A DNA stretch of 64,000 nucleotides from Selaginella moellendorffii. Its lineage: Eukaryota > Streptophyta > Lycopodiopsida > Selaginellales > Selaginellaceae. The notes beneath the pieces were generated by a model, which was not told where the DNA came from, ran no database searches, and was given only the letters and a program-made list of their open reading frames with translations. Below, one piece after another: positions 20,957 to 32,961 of this stretch; position 1 is the stretch's first letter; each line of letters opens with the position of its first letter. The stretch covers positions 1,229,960 through 1,293,959 of the forward strand of contig NW_003314262.1 of NCBI RefSeq assembly GCF_000143415.4, given 5' to 3'. The position numbers were made by a program, and so were the translations under genes.

Positions 20957-21817
20957 TTACCGATAGAGAGAGTTTGAAGAGCTTGAAAACCTGTAATGTG
21001 GTTTTGGAAATTCTTGGTTATTGGTAGGCTTGTAAAGGCTCAGGGTGAACCAGATAACCTTTAGTGTATGAGCTCCATAGATCTCATACACCCTCTGCTC
21101 CGACCACGAGTCAGGAGCTGTGGCACTTGCTGCTATGCGCTTGGCAACAAGGCTTGACAGGAATGCCTTGGCGTTCTTTTCACCAAGGTGCCCCACACCA
21201 ACTGGCTGCCACTGCTCAACGTCTGCGTGACTCTGGAACCACTGCCAAAAAAAGTCGTCGCAGGTGGACATAATCACAACCCCAGTCCAGTCTTGCTTGG
21301 TCATGGCTGGGAAACATCCCAGGAGGGTGCCTACATCCTGGTCGGACCACCGCTTCAGCCTGTCAGCTTCATCGATGATAAAAATTGGCCTCCTATGCTG
21401 GTTTTCAGCCTCCAGGCTCATAAACTAACTCATGACAGAGCCCAAGTCCTTCACTGGCTCCGCTTTTAACAGCTCTAGAAAGCTCAATGCATCAAGGTTT
21501 ACGCCCTTGAACGTCAGCTTCTTCAGATTGACACTGACACCTCCGATTGTCTTCAGAAGGGCCGCTGCCACATCTTTGAGCCAAGAAGCCCAAGCTCGCA
21601 TCTGTCTTGCAATCTGTGCAGCAGCCAGCTCCGGGGAACTGAAGTCCGCAGCCCTCATGTCCATGTAGAAGAGCGGCAACTGGGCTTTCAGCAGAGGGTT
21701 GGCATCCCACATCTTCCTGAGCTGCTTGAGCAGAGCAGACTTGCCTGAATTGTTGGGGCCTATCACTACAGCGATGCAGTTGAAGCCTTCCTCAATATGT
21801 GTGAGCAGATCAGTCAT
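20957..21817 (-). pseudogene. Unit R5, nonsense at SWFMS
   Basis: TAG at 21425-21427. Walker A GPNNSGKS intact, Walker B IFIIDEADRL. KPTN tail. Shares SLEAEN and the same stop with R3 and R7, two units away on either side. Confidence 0.75.
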
Positions 21818-22193
21818 CTCTTCGTGCCTATCAAAGAAGAAATGACTGATCGTCGTCGTTGAGCGACTTCTTCGTCATCATCATTGAGCGACTTCTTCAG
21901 CTCCCTCACCGCTTCAGCCACCATAGCCGCCAAACCCTAAAATGTGTTAAACCTAAAGTCGCCCGTTACGTGGTTCCAATTTGGTATCAGAGAGACTAGT
22001 TGACTGTTTTAATTTTCTTTAGTTTATTTTCAAACAGATGAACTGCGAGATGGGACGTCAACTCAAAACATGTTGGAAGATCCAGATTCCTTGCTGGCTA
22101 CAAGTTGTTGTAAGCTAAACAAATGCTAATCTGTAGGAAGAGTTTTTCTTCCTGGCTAACTAGAGAATCTAACTGAAACTCTGGAGAACTAAT

Positions 22194-23054
22194 TTACCGA
22201 TAGAGAGAGTTTGAAGAGCTTGAAAACCTGTAATGTGGGTTTGGAAATTCTTGGTTATTGGTAGGCTCGTAAAGGCTCTGGGTGAACCAAATAACCTTTA
22301 GTGTATGAGCTCCACAGATCTCATACACCCTCTGCTCCGAACACGAGTCGGGAGCTGTGGCACTTGCTGCTATGCGCTTGGCGACGAGGCTTGACAGGAA
22401 TGCCTTGGCGTTCTTTTCACCAAGGTGCCCCACACCAACTGGCTGCCACTGCTCAACGTCTGTGTGACTCTGGAACCACTGCCAAAAAAAGTCGTCGCAG
22501 GTGGACATAATCACAACCCCAGTCCAATCTTGCTTGGTCATGGCTGGGAAACATCCCAGGAGGGTGCCTACATCCTGGTCGGACCACCGCTTCAGCCTGT
22601 CAACTTCATCGATGACAAAAATTGGCCTCCTATGCTGGTTTTCAGCCGCTAGGCTCATAAACCAACTCATGACAGAGCCCAAGTCCTTCACTGGCTCCGC
22701 TTTTAACAGCTCTAGAAAGCTCGATGCATCAAGGTTTACGCCCTTGAACGTCAGCTTCTTCAGATTGACACTGACACCTCCGATCGTCTTCAGAAGGGCC
22801 GCTGCCACATCTTTGAGCCAAGAAGCCCAAGCTCGCATCTGTCTTGCAATCTGTGCAGCAGCCAGCTCCGGGGAACTGAAGTCCGCAGCCCTCATGTCCA
22901 TGTAGAAGAGCGGCAACTGGGCTTTCAGCAGAGGGTTGGCATCCCACATCTTCCTGAGCTGCTTGAGCAGAGCAGACTTGCCTGAATTGTTGGGGCCTAT
23001 CACTACAGCGATGCGGTTGAAGCCTTCCTCAATATGTGTAAGCAGATCAGTCAT
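22194..23054 (-). CDS. Short P-loop ATPase, unit R6
   Basis: 286 codons; Walker A intact, Walker B region FVIDEVDRL (Ala to Val, shared with R11, R13, R20, R21, R23, R24). APDSCSEQ, EPTN tail. Confidence 0.65.
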   Translation of the reverse strand: MTDLLTHIEEGFNRIAVVIGPNNSGKSALLKQLRKMWDANPLLKAQLPLFYMDMRAADFSSPELAAAQIARQMRAWASWLKDVAAALLKTIGGVSVNLKKLTFKGVNLDASSFLELLKAEPVKDLGSVMSWFMSLAAENQHRRPIFVIDEVDRLKRWSDQDVGTLLGCFPAMTKQDWTGVVIMSTCDDFFWQWFQSHTDVEQWQPVGVGHLGEKNAKAFLSSLVAKRIAASATAPDSCSEQRVYEICGAHTLKVIWFTQSLYEPTNNQEFPNPHYRFSSSSNSLYR

Positions 23055-23430
23055 CTCTTTGTGCCTATCAAAGAAGAAATGACTGATCGTCGTCGTTGAG
23101 CGACTTCTTCGTCATCATCATTGAGTGACTTCTTCAGCTCCCTCACCACTTCAGCCACCATAGCCGCCAAACCCTAAAATGTGTTAAACCTAAAGTCGCC
23201 CGTTACGTGGTTCCAATTTGGTATCAGAGAGACTAGTTGACTGTTTTAATTTTCTTTAGTTTATTTTCAAACAGATGAACTGCGAGATGGGACGTCAACT
23301 CAAAACATGTTGGAAGATCCAGATTCCTTGCTGGCTACAAGTTGTTGTAAGCTAAATGAATGCTAATCCATAGGAAGAGTTTTTCTTCCTGGCTAACTAG
23401 AGAACCTAACTGAAACTCTGGAGAACTAAT

Positions 23431-24366
23431 TTACCGATAGAGAGAGTTTGAAGAGCTTGAAAACCTGTAATGTGGTTTTGGAAATTCTTGGTTATTGGTA
23501 GGCTTGTAAAGGCTCTGGGTGAACCAAATAACCTTTAGTGTATGAGCTCCATAGATCTCATACACCCTCTGCTCCGACCACGAGTCAGGAGCTGTGGCAC
23601 TTGCTGCTATGCGCTTGGCAACAAGGCTTGACAGGAATGCCTTGGCGTTCTTTTCACCAAGGTGCCCCACACCAACTGGCTGCCACTGCTCAACGTCTGC
23701 GTGACTCTGGAACCACTGCCAAAAAAAGTCGTCGCAGGTGGACATAATCACAACCCCAGTCCAGTCTTGCTTGGTCATGGCTGGGAAACATCCCAGGAGG
23801 GTGCCTACATCCTGGTCGGACCACCGCTTCAGCCTGTCAGCTTCATCGATGACAAAAATTGGCCTCCTATGCTGGTTTTCAGCCTCCAGGCTCATAAACT
23901 AACTCATGACAAAGCCCAAGTCCTTCACTGGCTCCGCTTTTAACAGCTCTAGAAAGCTCGATGCATCAAGGTTTACGCCCTTGAACGTCAGCTTCTTCAG
24001 ATTGACACTGACACCTCCGATCGTCTTCAGAAGGGCCGCTGCCACATCTTTGAGCCAAGAAGCCCAAGCTCGCATCTGTCTTGCAATCTGTGCAGCAGCC
24101 AGCTCCGGGGAACTGAAGTCCGCAGCCCTCATGTCCATGTAGAAGAGCGGCAACTGGGCTTTCAGCAGAGGGTTGGCATCCCACATCTTCCTGAGCTGCT
24201 TGAGCAGAGCAGACTTGCCTGAATTGTTGGGGCCTATCACTACAGCGATGCGGTTGAAGCTTTCCTCAATATGTGTGAGCAGATCAGTCATCTCTTCGTG
24301 CCTATCAATGAAACCGTCGTCGTCGTTGAGCAACTTCTTCAGCTCCCTCACCACTTCAGCCACCAT
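23431..24366 (-). pseudogene. Unit R7, original N-terminus, nonsense at SWFMS
   Basis: 1205-bp class with start ATG 24366 (MVAEVVRELKKLLNDDDGFI). TAG at 23899-23901. The leader reads AAAACCTAA in place of the telobox AAACCCTAA, a change shared only with R14. Confidence 0.75.
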
Positions 24367-24719
24367 AGCCGCCAAAACCTAAAATGTGTTAAACCTAAAG
24401 TCGCCCGTTACGTGGTTCCAATTTGGTATCAGAGAGACTAGTTGACTGTTTTAATTTTCTTTAGTTTATTTTCAAACAGATGAACTGCGAGATGGGACGT
24501 CAACTCAAAACATGTTGAAAGATCCAGATTCCTTGCTGGCTACAAGTTGTTGTAAGCTAAACAAATGCTAATCTGTAGGAAGAGTTTTTCTTCCTGGCTA
24601 ACTAGAGAACCTGACTGAAACTCTGGAGAACTAATTTACCGATAGAGAGAGTTTGAAGAGCTTGAAAACCTGTAATGTGGGTTTGGAAATTCTTGGTTAT
24701 TGGTAGGCTCGTAAAGGCT

Positions 24720-25496
24720 CTAGGTGAACCAGATAACTTTTAGTGTATGAGCTCCACAGATCTCATACACCCTCTGCTCCGACCACGAGTCGGGAGCTGT
24801 GGCACTTGCTGCTATGCGCTTGGCGACGAGGCTTGACAGGAATGCCTTGGCGTTCTTTTCACCAAGGTGCCCCACACCAACTGGCTTCCACTGCTCAACA
24901 TCTGTGTGACTCTGGAACCACTGCCAAAAAAAGTCGTCGCAGGTGGACATAATCACAACCCCAGTCCAGTCCTGCTTGGTGATGGCTATGAAACATCCCA
25001 GGAGGGTGCCTACATCCTGGTCGGACCACCGCTTCAGCCTGTCAGCTTCATCGATGACAAAAATTGGCCTCCTATGCTGGTTTTCAGCCTCCAGGCTCAT
25101 AAACCAACTCATGACAAAGCCCAAGTCCTTCACTGGCTCCGCTTTTAACAGCTCTAGAAAGCTCGATGCATCAAGGTTTACGCCCTTGAACGTTAGCTTC
25201 TTCAGATTGACACTGACACCTCCGATCGTCTTCAAAAGGGCCGCTGCCACATCTTTGAGCCAAGAAGCCCAAGCTTGCATCTGTCTTGCAATCTGTGCAG
25301 CAGCCAGCTCCGGGGAACTGAAGTCCGCAGCCCTCATGTCCATGTAGAAGAGCGGCAACTGGGCTTTCAGTAGAGGGTTGGCATCCCACATCTTCCTAAG
25401 CTGCTTGAGCAGAGCAGACTTGCCTGAATTGTTGGGGCCTATCACTACAGCGATGCGGTTGAAGCCTTCCTCAATATGTGTGAGCAGATCAGTCAT
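24720..25496 (-). CDS. Short P-loop ATPase, unit R8
   Basis: 258 codons ending KVIWFT. Variants FIAITKQDWTG and MQAWAS; SLEAEN but with Trp intact in SWFMS. Confidence 0.65.
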   Translation of the reverse strand: MTDLLTHIEEGFNRIAVVIGPNNSGKSALLKQLRKMWDANPLLKAQLPLFYMDMRAADFSSPELAAAQIARQMQAWASWLKDVAAALLKTIGGVSVNLKKLTFKGVNLDASSFLELLKAEPVKDLGFVMSWFMSLEAENQHRRPIFVIDEADRLKRWSDQDVGTLLGCFIAITKQDWTGVVIMSTCDDFFWQWFQSHTDVEQWKPVGVGHLGEKNAKAFLSSLVAKRIAASATAPDSWSEQRVYEICGAHTLKVIWFT

Positions 25497-25872
25497 CTCT
25501 TCGTGCCTATCAAAGAAGAAATGACTGATCGTCGTCGTTGAGCGACTTCTTCGTCATCATCATTGAGCGACTTCTTCAGCTCCCTCACCGCTTCAGCCAC
25601 CATAGCCGCCAAACCCTAAAATGTGTTAAACCTAAAGTCGCCCGTTACGTGGTTCCAATTTGGTATCAGAGAGACTAGTTGACTGTTTTAATTTTCTTTA
25701 GTTTATTTTCAAACAGATGAACTGCGAGATGGGACGTCAACTCAAAACATGTTGGAAGATCCAGATTCCTTGCTGGCTACAAGTTGTTGTAAGCTAAATG
25801 AATGCTAATCCATAGGAAGAGTTTTTCTTCCTGGCTAACTAGAGAACCTAACTGAAACTCTGGAGAACTAAT

Positions 25873-26733
25873 TTACCGATAGAGAGAGTTTGAAGAGCTT
25901 GAAAACCTGTAATGTGGTTTTGGAAATTCTTGGTTATTGGTAGGCTTGTAAAGGCTCTGGGTGAACCAGATAACCTTTAGTGTATGAGCTCCATAGATCT
26001 CATACACCCTCTGCTCCGACCACGAGTCAGGAGCTGTGGCACTTGCTGCTATGCGCTTGGCGACGAGGCTTGACAGGAATGCCTTGGCGTTCTTTTCACC
26101 AAGGTGCCCCACACCAACTGGCTGCCACTGCTCAACGTCTGCGTTACTCTGGAACCACTGCCAAAAATAGTCGTCGCAGGTGGACATAATCACAACCCCA
26201 GTCCAGTCTTGCTTGGTCATGGCTGGGAAACATCCTAGAAGGGTGCCTACATCCTGGTCGGACCACCGCTTCAGCCTGTCAGCTTCATCGATGACAAAAA
26301 TTGGCCTCCTATGCTGGTTTTCAGCCGCTAGGCTCATAAACCAACTCATGACAGAGCCCAAGTCCTTCACTGGCTCCGCTTTTAACAGCTCTAGAAAGCT
26401 CGATGCATCAAGGTTTACGCCCTTGAACGTCAGCTTCTTCAGATTGACACTGACACCTCCGATCGTCTTCAGAAGGGCCGCTGCCACATCTTTGAGCCAA
26501 GAAGCCCAAGCTCGCATCTGTCTTGCAATCTGTGCAGCAGCCAGCTCCGGGGAACTGAAGTCCGCAGCCCTCATGTCCATGTAGAAGAGCGGCAACTGGG
26601 CTTTCAGCAGAGGGTTGGCATCCCACATCTTCCTAAGCTGCTTGAGCAGAGCAGACTTGCCTGAATTGTTGGGGCCTATCACTACAGCGATGCGGTTGAA
26701 GCCTTCCTCAATATGTGTAAGCAGATCAGTCAT
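25873..26733 (-). CDS. Short P-loop ATPase, unit R9
   Basis: 286 codons, intact Walker A and B. First unit with CDDYFWQWFQSNADVEQW, a variant block that becomes common between 39 and 47 kb. KPTN tail. Confidence 0.65.
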   Translation of the reverse strand: MTDLLTHIEEGFNRIAVVIGPNNSGKSALLKQLRKMWDANPLLKAQLPLFYMDMRAADFSSPELAAAQIARQMRAWASWLKDVAAALLKTIGGVSVNLKKLTFKGVNLDASSFLELLKAEPVKDLGSVMSWFMSLAAENQHRRPIFVIDEADRLKRWSDQDVGTLLGCFPAMTKQDWTGVVIMSTCDDYFWQWFQSNADVEQWQPVGVGHLGEKNAKAFLSSLVAKRIAASATAPDSWSEQRVYEIYGAHTLKVIWFTQSLYKPTNNQEFPKPHYRFSSSSNSLYR

Positions 26734-27109
26734 CTCTTCGTGCCTATCAAAGAAGAAATGACTGATCGTCGTCGTTGAGCGACTTCTTCGTCATCATCAT
26801 TGAGCGACTTCTTCAGCTCCCTCACCGCTTCAGCCACCATAGCCGCCAAACCCTAAAATGTGTTAAACCTAAAGTCGCCCGTTACGTGGTTCCAATTTGG
26901 TATCAGAGAGACTAGTTGACTGTTTTAATTTTCTTTAGTTTATTTTCAAACAGATGAGCTGTGAAATGGGACATCAACTCAAAACATGTTGGAAGATCCA
27001 GATTCCTTGCTGGCTACAAGTTGTTGTAAGATAAACAAATGCTAATCTGTAGGAAGAGTTCTTCTTCCTGGCTAACTAGAGAACCTAACTGAAACTCTGG
27101 AGAACTAAT

Positions 27110-27970
27110 TTACCGATAGAGAGAGTTTGAAGAGCTTGAAAACCTGTAATGTGGGTTTGGAAATTCTTGGTTATTGGTAGGCTCGTAAAGGCTCTGGGTG
27201 AACCAAATAACCTTTAGTGTATGAGCTCCACAGATCTCATACACCCTCTGCTCCGAACACGAGTCGGGAGCTGTGGCACTTGCTGCTATGCGCTTGGCGA
27301 CGAGGCTTGACAGGAATGCCTTGGCGTTCTTTTCACCAAGGTGCCCCATACCAACTGGCTGCCACTGCTCAACGTCTGTGTGACTCTGGAACCACTGCCA
27401 AAAAAAGTCGTCGCAGGTGGACATAATCACAACCCCAGTCCAATCTTGCTTGGTCATGGCTGGGAAACATCCCAGGAGGGTGCCTACATCCTGGTCGGAC
27501 CACCGCTTCAGCCTGTCAGCTTCATCGATGACAATAATTGGCCTCCTATGCTGGTTTTCAGCCGCTAGGCTCATAAACCAACTCATGACAGAGCCCAAGT
27601 CCTTCACTGGCTCCGCTTTTAACAGCTCTAGAAAGCTCGATGCATCAAGGTTTACGCCCTTGAACGTCAGCTTCTTGAGATCGACACTGACACCTCCGAT
27701 CGTCTTCAGAAGGGCCGCTGCCACATCTTTGAGCCAAGAAGCCCAAGCTCGCATCTGTCTTGCAATCTGTGCAGCAGCCAGCTCCGGGGAACTGAAGTCC
27801 GCAGCCCTCATGTCCATGTAGAAGAGCGGCAACTGGGCTTTCAGCAGAGGGTTGGCATCCCACATCTTCCTGAGCTGCTTGAGCAGAGCAGACTTGCCTG
27901 AATTGTTGGGGCCTATCACTACAGCGATGCGGTTGAAGCTTTCCTCAATATGTGTGAGCAGATCAGTCAT
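27110..27970 (-). CDS. Short P-loop ATPase, unit R10
   Basis: 286 codons; Walker B PIIVIDEADRL, GMGHLGEKN, EPTN tail. Walker A intact. Confidence 0.65.
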   Translation of the reverse strand: MTDLLTHIEESFNRIAVVIGPNNSGKSALLKQLRKMWDANPLLKAQLPLFYMDMRAADFSSPELAAAQIARQMRAWASWLKDVAAALLKTIGGVSVDLKKLTFKGVNLDASSFLELLKAEPVKDLGSVMSWFMSLAAENQHRRPIIVIDEADRLKRWSDQDVGTLLGCFPAMTKQDWTGVVIMSTCDDFFWQWFQSHTDVEQWQPVGMGHLGEKNAKAFLSSLVAKRIAASATAPDSCSEQRVYEICGAHTLKVIWFTQSLYEPTNNQEFPNPHYRFSSSSNSLYR

Positions 27971-28430
27971 CTCTTCGTGCCTATCAAAGAAGAAATGACT
28001 GATCGTCGTCGTTGAGCGACTTCTTCATCATCATCATTGAGCGACTTCTTCAGCTCCCTCACCGCTTCAGCCACCATAGCCGCCAAACCCTAAAATGTGT
28101 TAAACCTAAAGTCGCCCGTTACGTGGTTCCAATTTGGTATCAGAGAGACTAGTTGACTTTTTTTATTTTTTTTAGTTTATTTTCAAACAGATGAGCTGTG
28201 AAATGGGACATCAACTCAAAACATGTTGGAAGATCCAGATTCCTTGCTGGCTACAAGTTGTTGTAAGCTAAACAAATGCTAATCTGTAGGAAGAGTTTTT
28301 CTTCCTGGCTAACTAGAGAACCTGACCGAAACTCTGGAGAACTAATTTACCGATAGAGAGAGTTTGAAGAGCTTGAAAACCTGTAATGTGGGTTTGGAAA
28401 TTCTTGGTTATTGGTAGGCTCGTAAAGGCT

Positions 28431-29207
28431 CTAGGTGAACCAGATAACCTTTAGTGTATGAGCTCCACAGATCTCATACACCCTCTGCTCCGAACACGAG
28501 TCGGGAGCTGTGGCACTTGCTGCTATGCGCTTGGCGACGAGGCTTGACAGGAATGCCTTGGCGTTCTTTTCACCAAGGTGCCCCACACCAACTGGCTGCC
28601 ACTGCTCAACGTCTGCGTTACTCTGGAACCACTGCCAAAAAAAGTCGTCGCAGGTGGACATAATCACAACCCCAGTCCAGTCTTGCTTGGTCATGGCTGG
28701 GAAACATCCCAGGAGGGTGCCTACATCCTGGTCGGACCACCGCTTCAGCCTGTCAACTTCATCGATGACAAAAATTGGCCTCCTATGCTGGTTTTCAGCC
28801 GCTAGGCTCATAAACCAACTCATGACAGAGCCCAAGTCCTTCACTGGCTCCGCTTTTAACAGCTCTAGAAAGCTCGATGCATCAAGGTTTACGCCCTTGA
28901 ACGTCAGCTTCTTCAGATTGACACTGACACCTCCGATCGTCTTCAGAAGGGCCGCTGCCACATCTTTGAGCCAAGAAGCCCAAGCTCGCATCTGTCTTGC
29001 AATCTGTGCAGCAGCCAGCTCCGGGGAACTGAAGTCCGCAGCCCTCATGTCCATGTAGAAGAGCGGCAACTGGGCTTTCAGCAGAGGGTTGGCATCCCAC
29101 ATCTTCCTGAGCTGCTTGAGCAGAGCAGACTTGCCTGAATTGTTGGGGCCTATCACTACAGCGATGCGGTTGAAGCCTTCCTCAATATGTGTAAGCAGAT
29201 CAGTCAT
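28431..29207 (-). CDS. Short P-loop ATPase, unit R11
   Basis: 258 codons, FVIDEVDRL, SNADVEQW. The spacer just to its left (about 28156-28180) has the rare T-rich change GACTTTTTTTATTTTTTTTAG, also found near 44078. Confidence 0.65.
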   Translation of the reverse strand: MTDLLTHIEEGFNRIAVVIGPNNSGKSALLKQLRKMWDANPLLKAQLPLFYMDMRAADFSSPELAAAQIARQMRAWASWLKDVAAALLKTIGGVSVNLKKLTFKGVNLDASSFLELLKAEPVKDLGSVMSWFMSLAAENQHRRPIFVIDEVDRLKRWSDQDVGTLLGCFPAMTKQDWTGVVIMSTCDDFFWQWFQSNADVEQWQPVGVGHLGEKNAKAFLSSLVAKRIAASATAPDSCSEQRVYEICGAHTLKVIWFT

Positions 29208-29667
29208 CTCTTTGTGCCTATCAAAGAAGAAATGACTGATCGTCGTCGTTGAGCGACTTCTTCGTCATCATCATTGAGCGACTTCTTCAGCTCCCTCACC
29301 GCTTCAGCCACCATAGCCGCCAAACCCTAAAATGTGTTAAACCTAAAGTCGCCCGTTACGTGGTTCCAATTTGGTATCAGAGAGACTAGTTGACTGTTTT
29401 AATTTTCTTTAGTTTATTTTCAAACAGATGAGCTGTGAAATGGGACATCAACTCAAAACATGTTGGAAGATCCAGATTCCTTGCTGGCTACAAGTTGTTG
29501 TAAGATAAACAAATGCTAATCTGTAGGAAGAGTTCTTCTTCCTGGCTAACTAGAGAATCTAACTGAAACTCTGGAGAACTAATTTACCGATAGAGAGAGT
29601 TTGAAGAGCTTGAAAACCTGTAATGTGGGTTTGGAAATTCTTGGTTATTGGTAGGCTCGTAAAGGCT

Positions 29668-30519
29668 CTAGGTGAACCAGATAACCTTTAGTGTATGAGC
29701 TCCACAGATCTCATACACCCTCTGCTCTGAACACGAGTCGGGAGCTGTGGCACTTGCTGCTATGCGCTTGGCGACGAGGCTTGACAGGAATGCCTTGGCG
29801 TTCTTTTCACCAAGGTGCCCCACACCAACTGGCTGCCACTGCTCAACGTCTGTGTGACTCTGGAACCACTGCCAAAAAAAGTCGTTGCAGGTGGACATAA
29901 TCACAACCCCAGTCCAGTCTTGCTTGGTCATGGCTGGGAAACATCCCAGGAGGGTGCCTACATCCTGGTCGGACCACCGCTTCAGCCTGTCAGCTTCATC
30001 GATGACAAAAATTGGCCTCCTATGCTGGTTTTCAGCCGCTAGGCTCATAAACTAACTCATGACAGAGCCCAAGTCCTTCACTGGCTCCGCTTTTAACAGC
30101 TCTAGAAAGCTCGATGCATCAAGGTTTACGCCCTTGAACGTCAGCTTCTTCAAATCGACACTGACACCTCCGATCGTCTTCAGAAGGGCCGCTGCCACAT
30201 CTTTGAGCCAAGAAGCCCAAGCTCGCATCTGTCTTGCAATCTGTGCAGCAGCCAGCTCCGGAGAACTGAAGTCCGCAGCCCTCATGTCCATGTAGAAGAG
30301 TGGCAACTGGGCTTTCAGCAGAGGGTTGGCATCCCACATCTTCCTGAGCTGCTTGAGCAGAGCAGACTTGCCTGAATTGTTGGGGCCTATCACTACAGCG
30401 ATGCGGTTGAAGCCTTCCTCAATATGTGTGAGCAGATCAGTCATCTCTTCGTGCCTATCAATGAAACCGTCGTCGTCGTTGAGCAACTTCTTCAGCTCCC
30501 TCACCGCTTCAGCCACCAT
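29668..30519 (-). pseudogene. Unit R12, original N-terminus, nonsense at SWFMS
   Basis: 1205-bp class, ATG 30519 (MVAEAVRELKKLLNDDDGFI). TAG at 30052-30054; Walker A and B otherwise intact; ends KVIWFT. Confidence 0.75.
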
Positions 30520-30788
30520 AGCCGCCAAACCCTAAAATGTGTTAAACCTAAAGTCGCCCGTTACGTGGTTCCAATTTGGTATCAGAGAGACTAGTTGACT
30601 GTTTTAATTTTCTTTAGTTTATTTTCAAACAGATGAACTGCGAGATGGGACGTCAACTCAAAACATGTTGGAAGATCCAGATTCCTTGCTGGCTACAAGT
30701 TGTTGTAAGCTAAATGAATGCTAATCCTTAGGAAGAGTTTTTCTTCCTGGCTAACTAGAGAACCTAACTGAAACTCTGGAGAACTAAT

Positions 30789-31649
30789 TTACCGATAGAG
30801 AGAGTTTGAAGAGCTTGAAAACCTGTAATGTGGTTTTGGAAATTCTTGGTTATTGGTAGGCTTGTAAAGGCTCTGGGTGAACCAGATAACCTTTAGTGTA
30901 TGAGCTCCATAGATCTCATACACCCTCTGCTCCGACCACGAGTCGGGAGCTGTGGCACTTGCTGCTATGCGCTTGGCGACGAGGCTTGACAGGAATGCCT
31001 TGGCGTTCTTTTCACCAAGGTGCCCCACACCAACTGGCTGCCACTGCTCAACGTCTGCGTTACTCTGGAACCACTGCCAAAAAAAGTCGTCGCAGGTGGA
31101 CATAATCACAACCCCAGTCCAGTCTTGCTTGGTCATGGCTGGGAAACATCCCAGGAGGGTGCCTACATCCTGGTCGGACCACCGCTTCAGCCTGTCAACT
31201 TCATCGATGACAAAAATTGGCCTCCTATGCTGGTTTTCAGCCGCTAGGCTCATAAACCAACTCATGACAGAGCCCAAGTCCTTCACTGGCTCCGCTTTTA
31301 ACAGCTCTAGAAAGCTCGATGCATCAAGGTTTACGCCCTTGAACGTCAGCTTCTTCAGATTGACACTGACACCTCCAATCGTCTTCAAAAGGGCCGCTGC
31401 CACATCTTTGAGCCAAGAAGCCCAAGCTCGCATCTGTCTTGCAATCTGTGCAGCAGCCAGCTCCGGGGAACTGAAGTCCGCAGCCCTCATGTCCATGTAG
31501 AAGAGCGGCAACTGGGCTTTCAGCAGAGGGTTGGCATCCCACATCTTCCTAAGCTGCTTGAGCAGAGCAGACTTGCCTGAATTGTTGGGGCCTATCACTA
31601 CAGCGATGCGGTTGAAGCCTTCCTCAATATGTGTAAGCAGATCAGTCAT
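30789..31649 (-). CDS. Short P-loop ATPase, unit R13
   Basis: 286 codons, FVIDEVDRL, SNADVEQW, KPTN tail; Walker A intact. Confidence 0.65.
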   Translation of the reverse strand: MTDLLTHIEEGFNRIAVVIGPNNSGKSALLKQLRKMWDANPLLKAQLPLFYMDMRAADFSSPELAAAQIARQMRAWASWLKDVAAALLKTIGGVSVNLKKLTFKGVNLDASSFLELLKAEPVKDLGSVMSWFMSLAAENQHRRPIFVIDEVDRLKRWSDQDVGTLLGCFPAMTKQDWTGVVIMSTCDDFFWQWFQSNADVEQWQPVGVGHLGEKNAKAFLSSLVAKRIAASATAPDSWSEQRVYEIYGAHTLKVIWFTQSLYKPTNNQEFPKPHYRFSSSSNSLYR

Positions 31650-32109
31650 CTCTTTGTGCCTATCAAAGAAGAAATGACTGATCGTCGTCGTTGAGCGACT
31701 TCTTCGTCATCATCATTGAGCGACTTCTTCAGCTCCCTCACCGCTTCAGCCACCATAGCCGCCAAACCCTAAAATGTGTTAAACCTAAAGTCGCCCGTTA
31801 CGTGGTTCCAATTTGGTATCAGAGAGACTAGTTGACTGTTTTAATTTTCTTTAGTTTATTTTCAAACAGATGAGCTGTGAAATGGGACATCAACTCAAAA
31901 CATGTTGGAAGATCCAGATTCCTTGCTGGCTACAAGTTGTTGTAAGCTAAACAAATGCTAATCTGTAGGAAGAGTTTTTCTTCCTGGCTAACTAGAGAAC
32001 CTGACTGAAACTCTGGATAACTAATTTACCGATAGAGAGAGTTTGAAGAGCTTGAAAACCTGTAATGTGGGTTTGGAAATTCTTGGTTATTGGTAGGCTC
32101 GTAAAGGCT

Positions 32110-32961
32110 CTAGGTGAACCAAATAACCTTTAGTGTATGAGCTCCACAGATCTCATACACCCTCTGCTCCGACCACGAGTCGGGAGCTGTGGCACTTGCT
32201 GCTATGCGCTTGGCGACGAGGCTTGACAGGAATGCCTTGGCGTTCTTTTCACCAAGGTGCCCCACACCAACTGGCTTCCACTGCTCAACATCTGTGTGAC
32301 TCTGGAACCACTGCCAAAAAAAGTCGTCGCAGGTGGACATAATCACAACCCCAGTCCAGTCCTGCTTGGTGATGGCTATGAAACATCCCAGGAGGGTGCC
32401 TACATCCTGGTCGGACCACCGCTTCAGCCTGTCAGCTTCATCGATGACAAAAATTGGCCTCCTATGCTGGTTTTCAGCCGCTAGGCTCATAAACAAACTC
32501 ATGACAGAGCCCAAGTCCTTCACTGGCTCCGCTTTTAACAGCTCTAGAAAGCTCGATGCATCAAGGTTTACGCCCTTGAACGTCAGCTTCTTCAGATTGA
32601 CACTGACACCTCCGATCGTCTTCAGAAGGGCCGCTGCCACATCTTTGAGCCAAGAAGCCCAAGCTCGCATCTGTCTTGCAATCTGTGCAGCAGCCAGCTC
32701 CGGGGAACTGAAGTCCGCAGCCCTCATGTCCATGTAGAAGAGCGGCAACTGGGCTTTCAGCAGAGGGTTGGCATCCCACATCTTCCTAAGCTGCTTGAGC
32801 AGAGCAGACTTGCCTGAATTGTTGGGGCCTATCACTACAGCGATGCGGTTGAAGCCTTCCTCAATATGTGTGAGCAGATCAGTCATCTCTTCGTGCCTAT
32901 CAATGAAACCGTCGTCGTCGTTGAGCAACTTCTTCAGCTCCCTCACCACTTCAGCCACCAT
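32110..32961 (-). CDS. Short P-loop ATPase, unit R14 (original N-terminus)
   Basis: 283 codons from ATG 32961, one of five uninterrupted units that keep the ancestral N-terminus. Trp of SWFMS is Leu (SLFMS). FIAITKQDWTG and the AAAACCTAA leader link it to R7/R8. Confidence 0.68.
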   Translation of the reverse strand: MVAEVVRELKKLLNDDDGFIDRHEEMTDLLTHIEEGFNRIAVVIGPNNSGKSALLKQLRKMWDANPLLKAQLPLFYMDMRAADFSSPELAAAQIARQMRAWASWLKDVAAALLKTIGGVSVNLKKLTFKGVNLDASSFLELLKAEPVKDLGSVMSLFMSLAAENQHRRPIFVIDEADRLKRWSDQDVGTLLGCFIAITKQDWTGVVIMSTCDDFFWQWFQSHTDVEQWKPVGVGHLGEKNAKAFLSSLVAKRIAASATAPDSWSEQRVYEICGAHTLKVIWFT

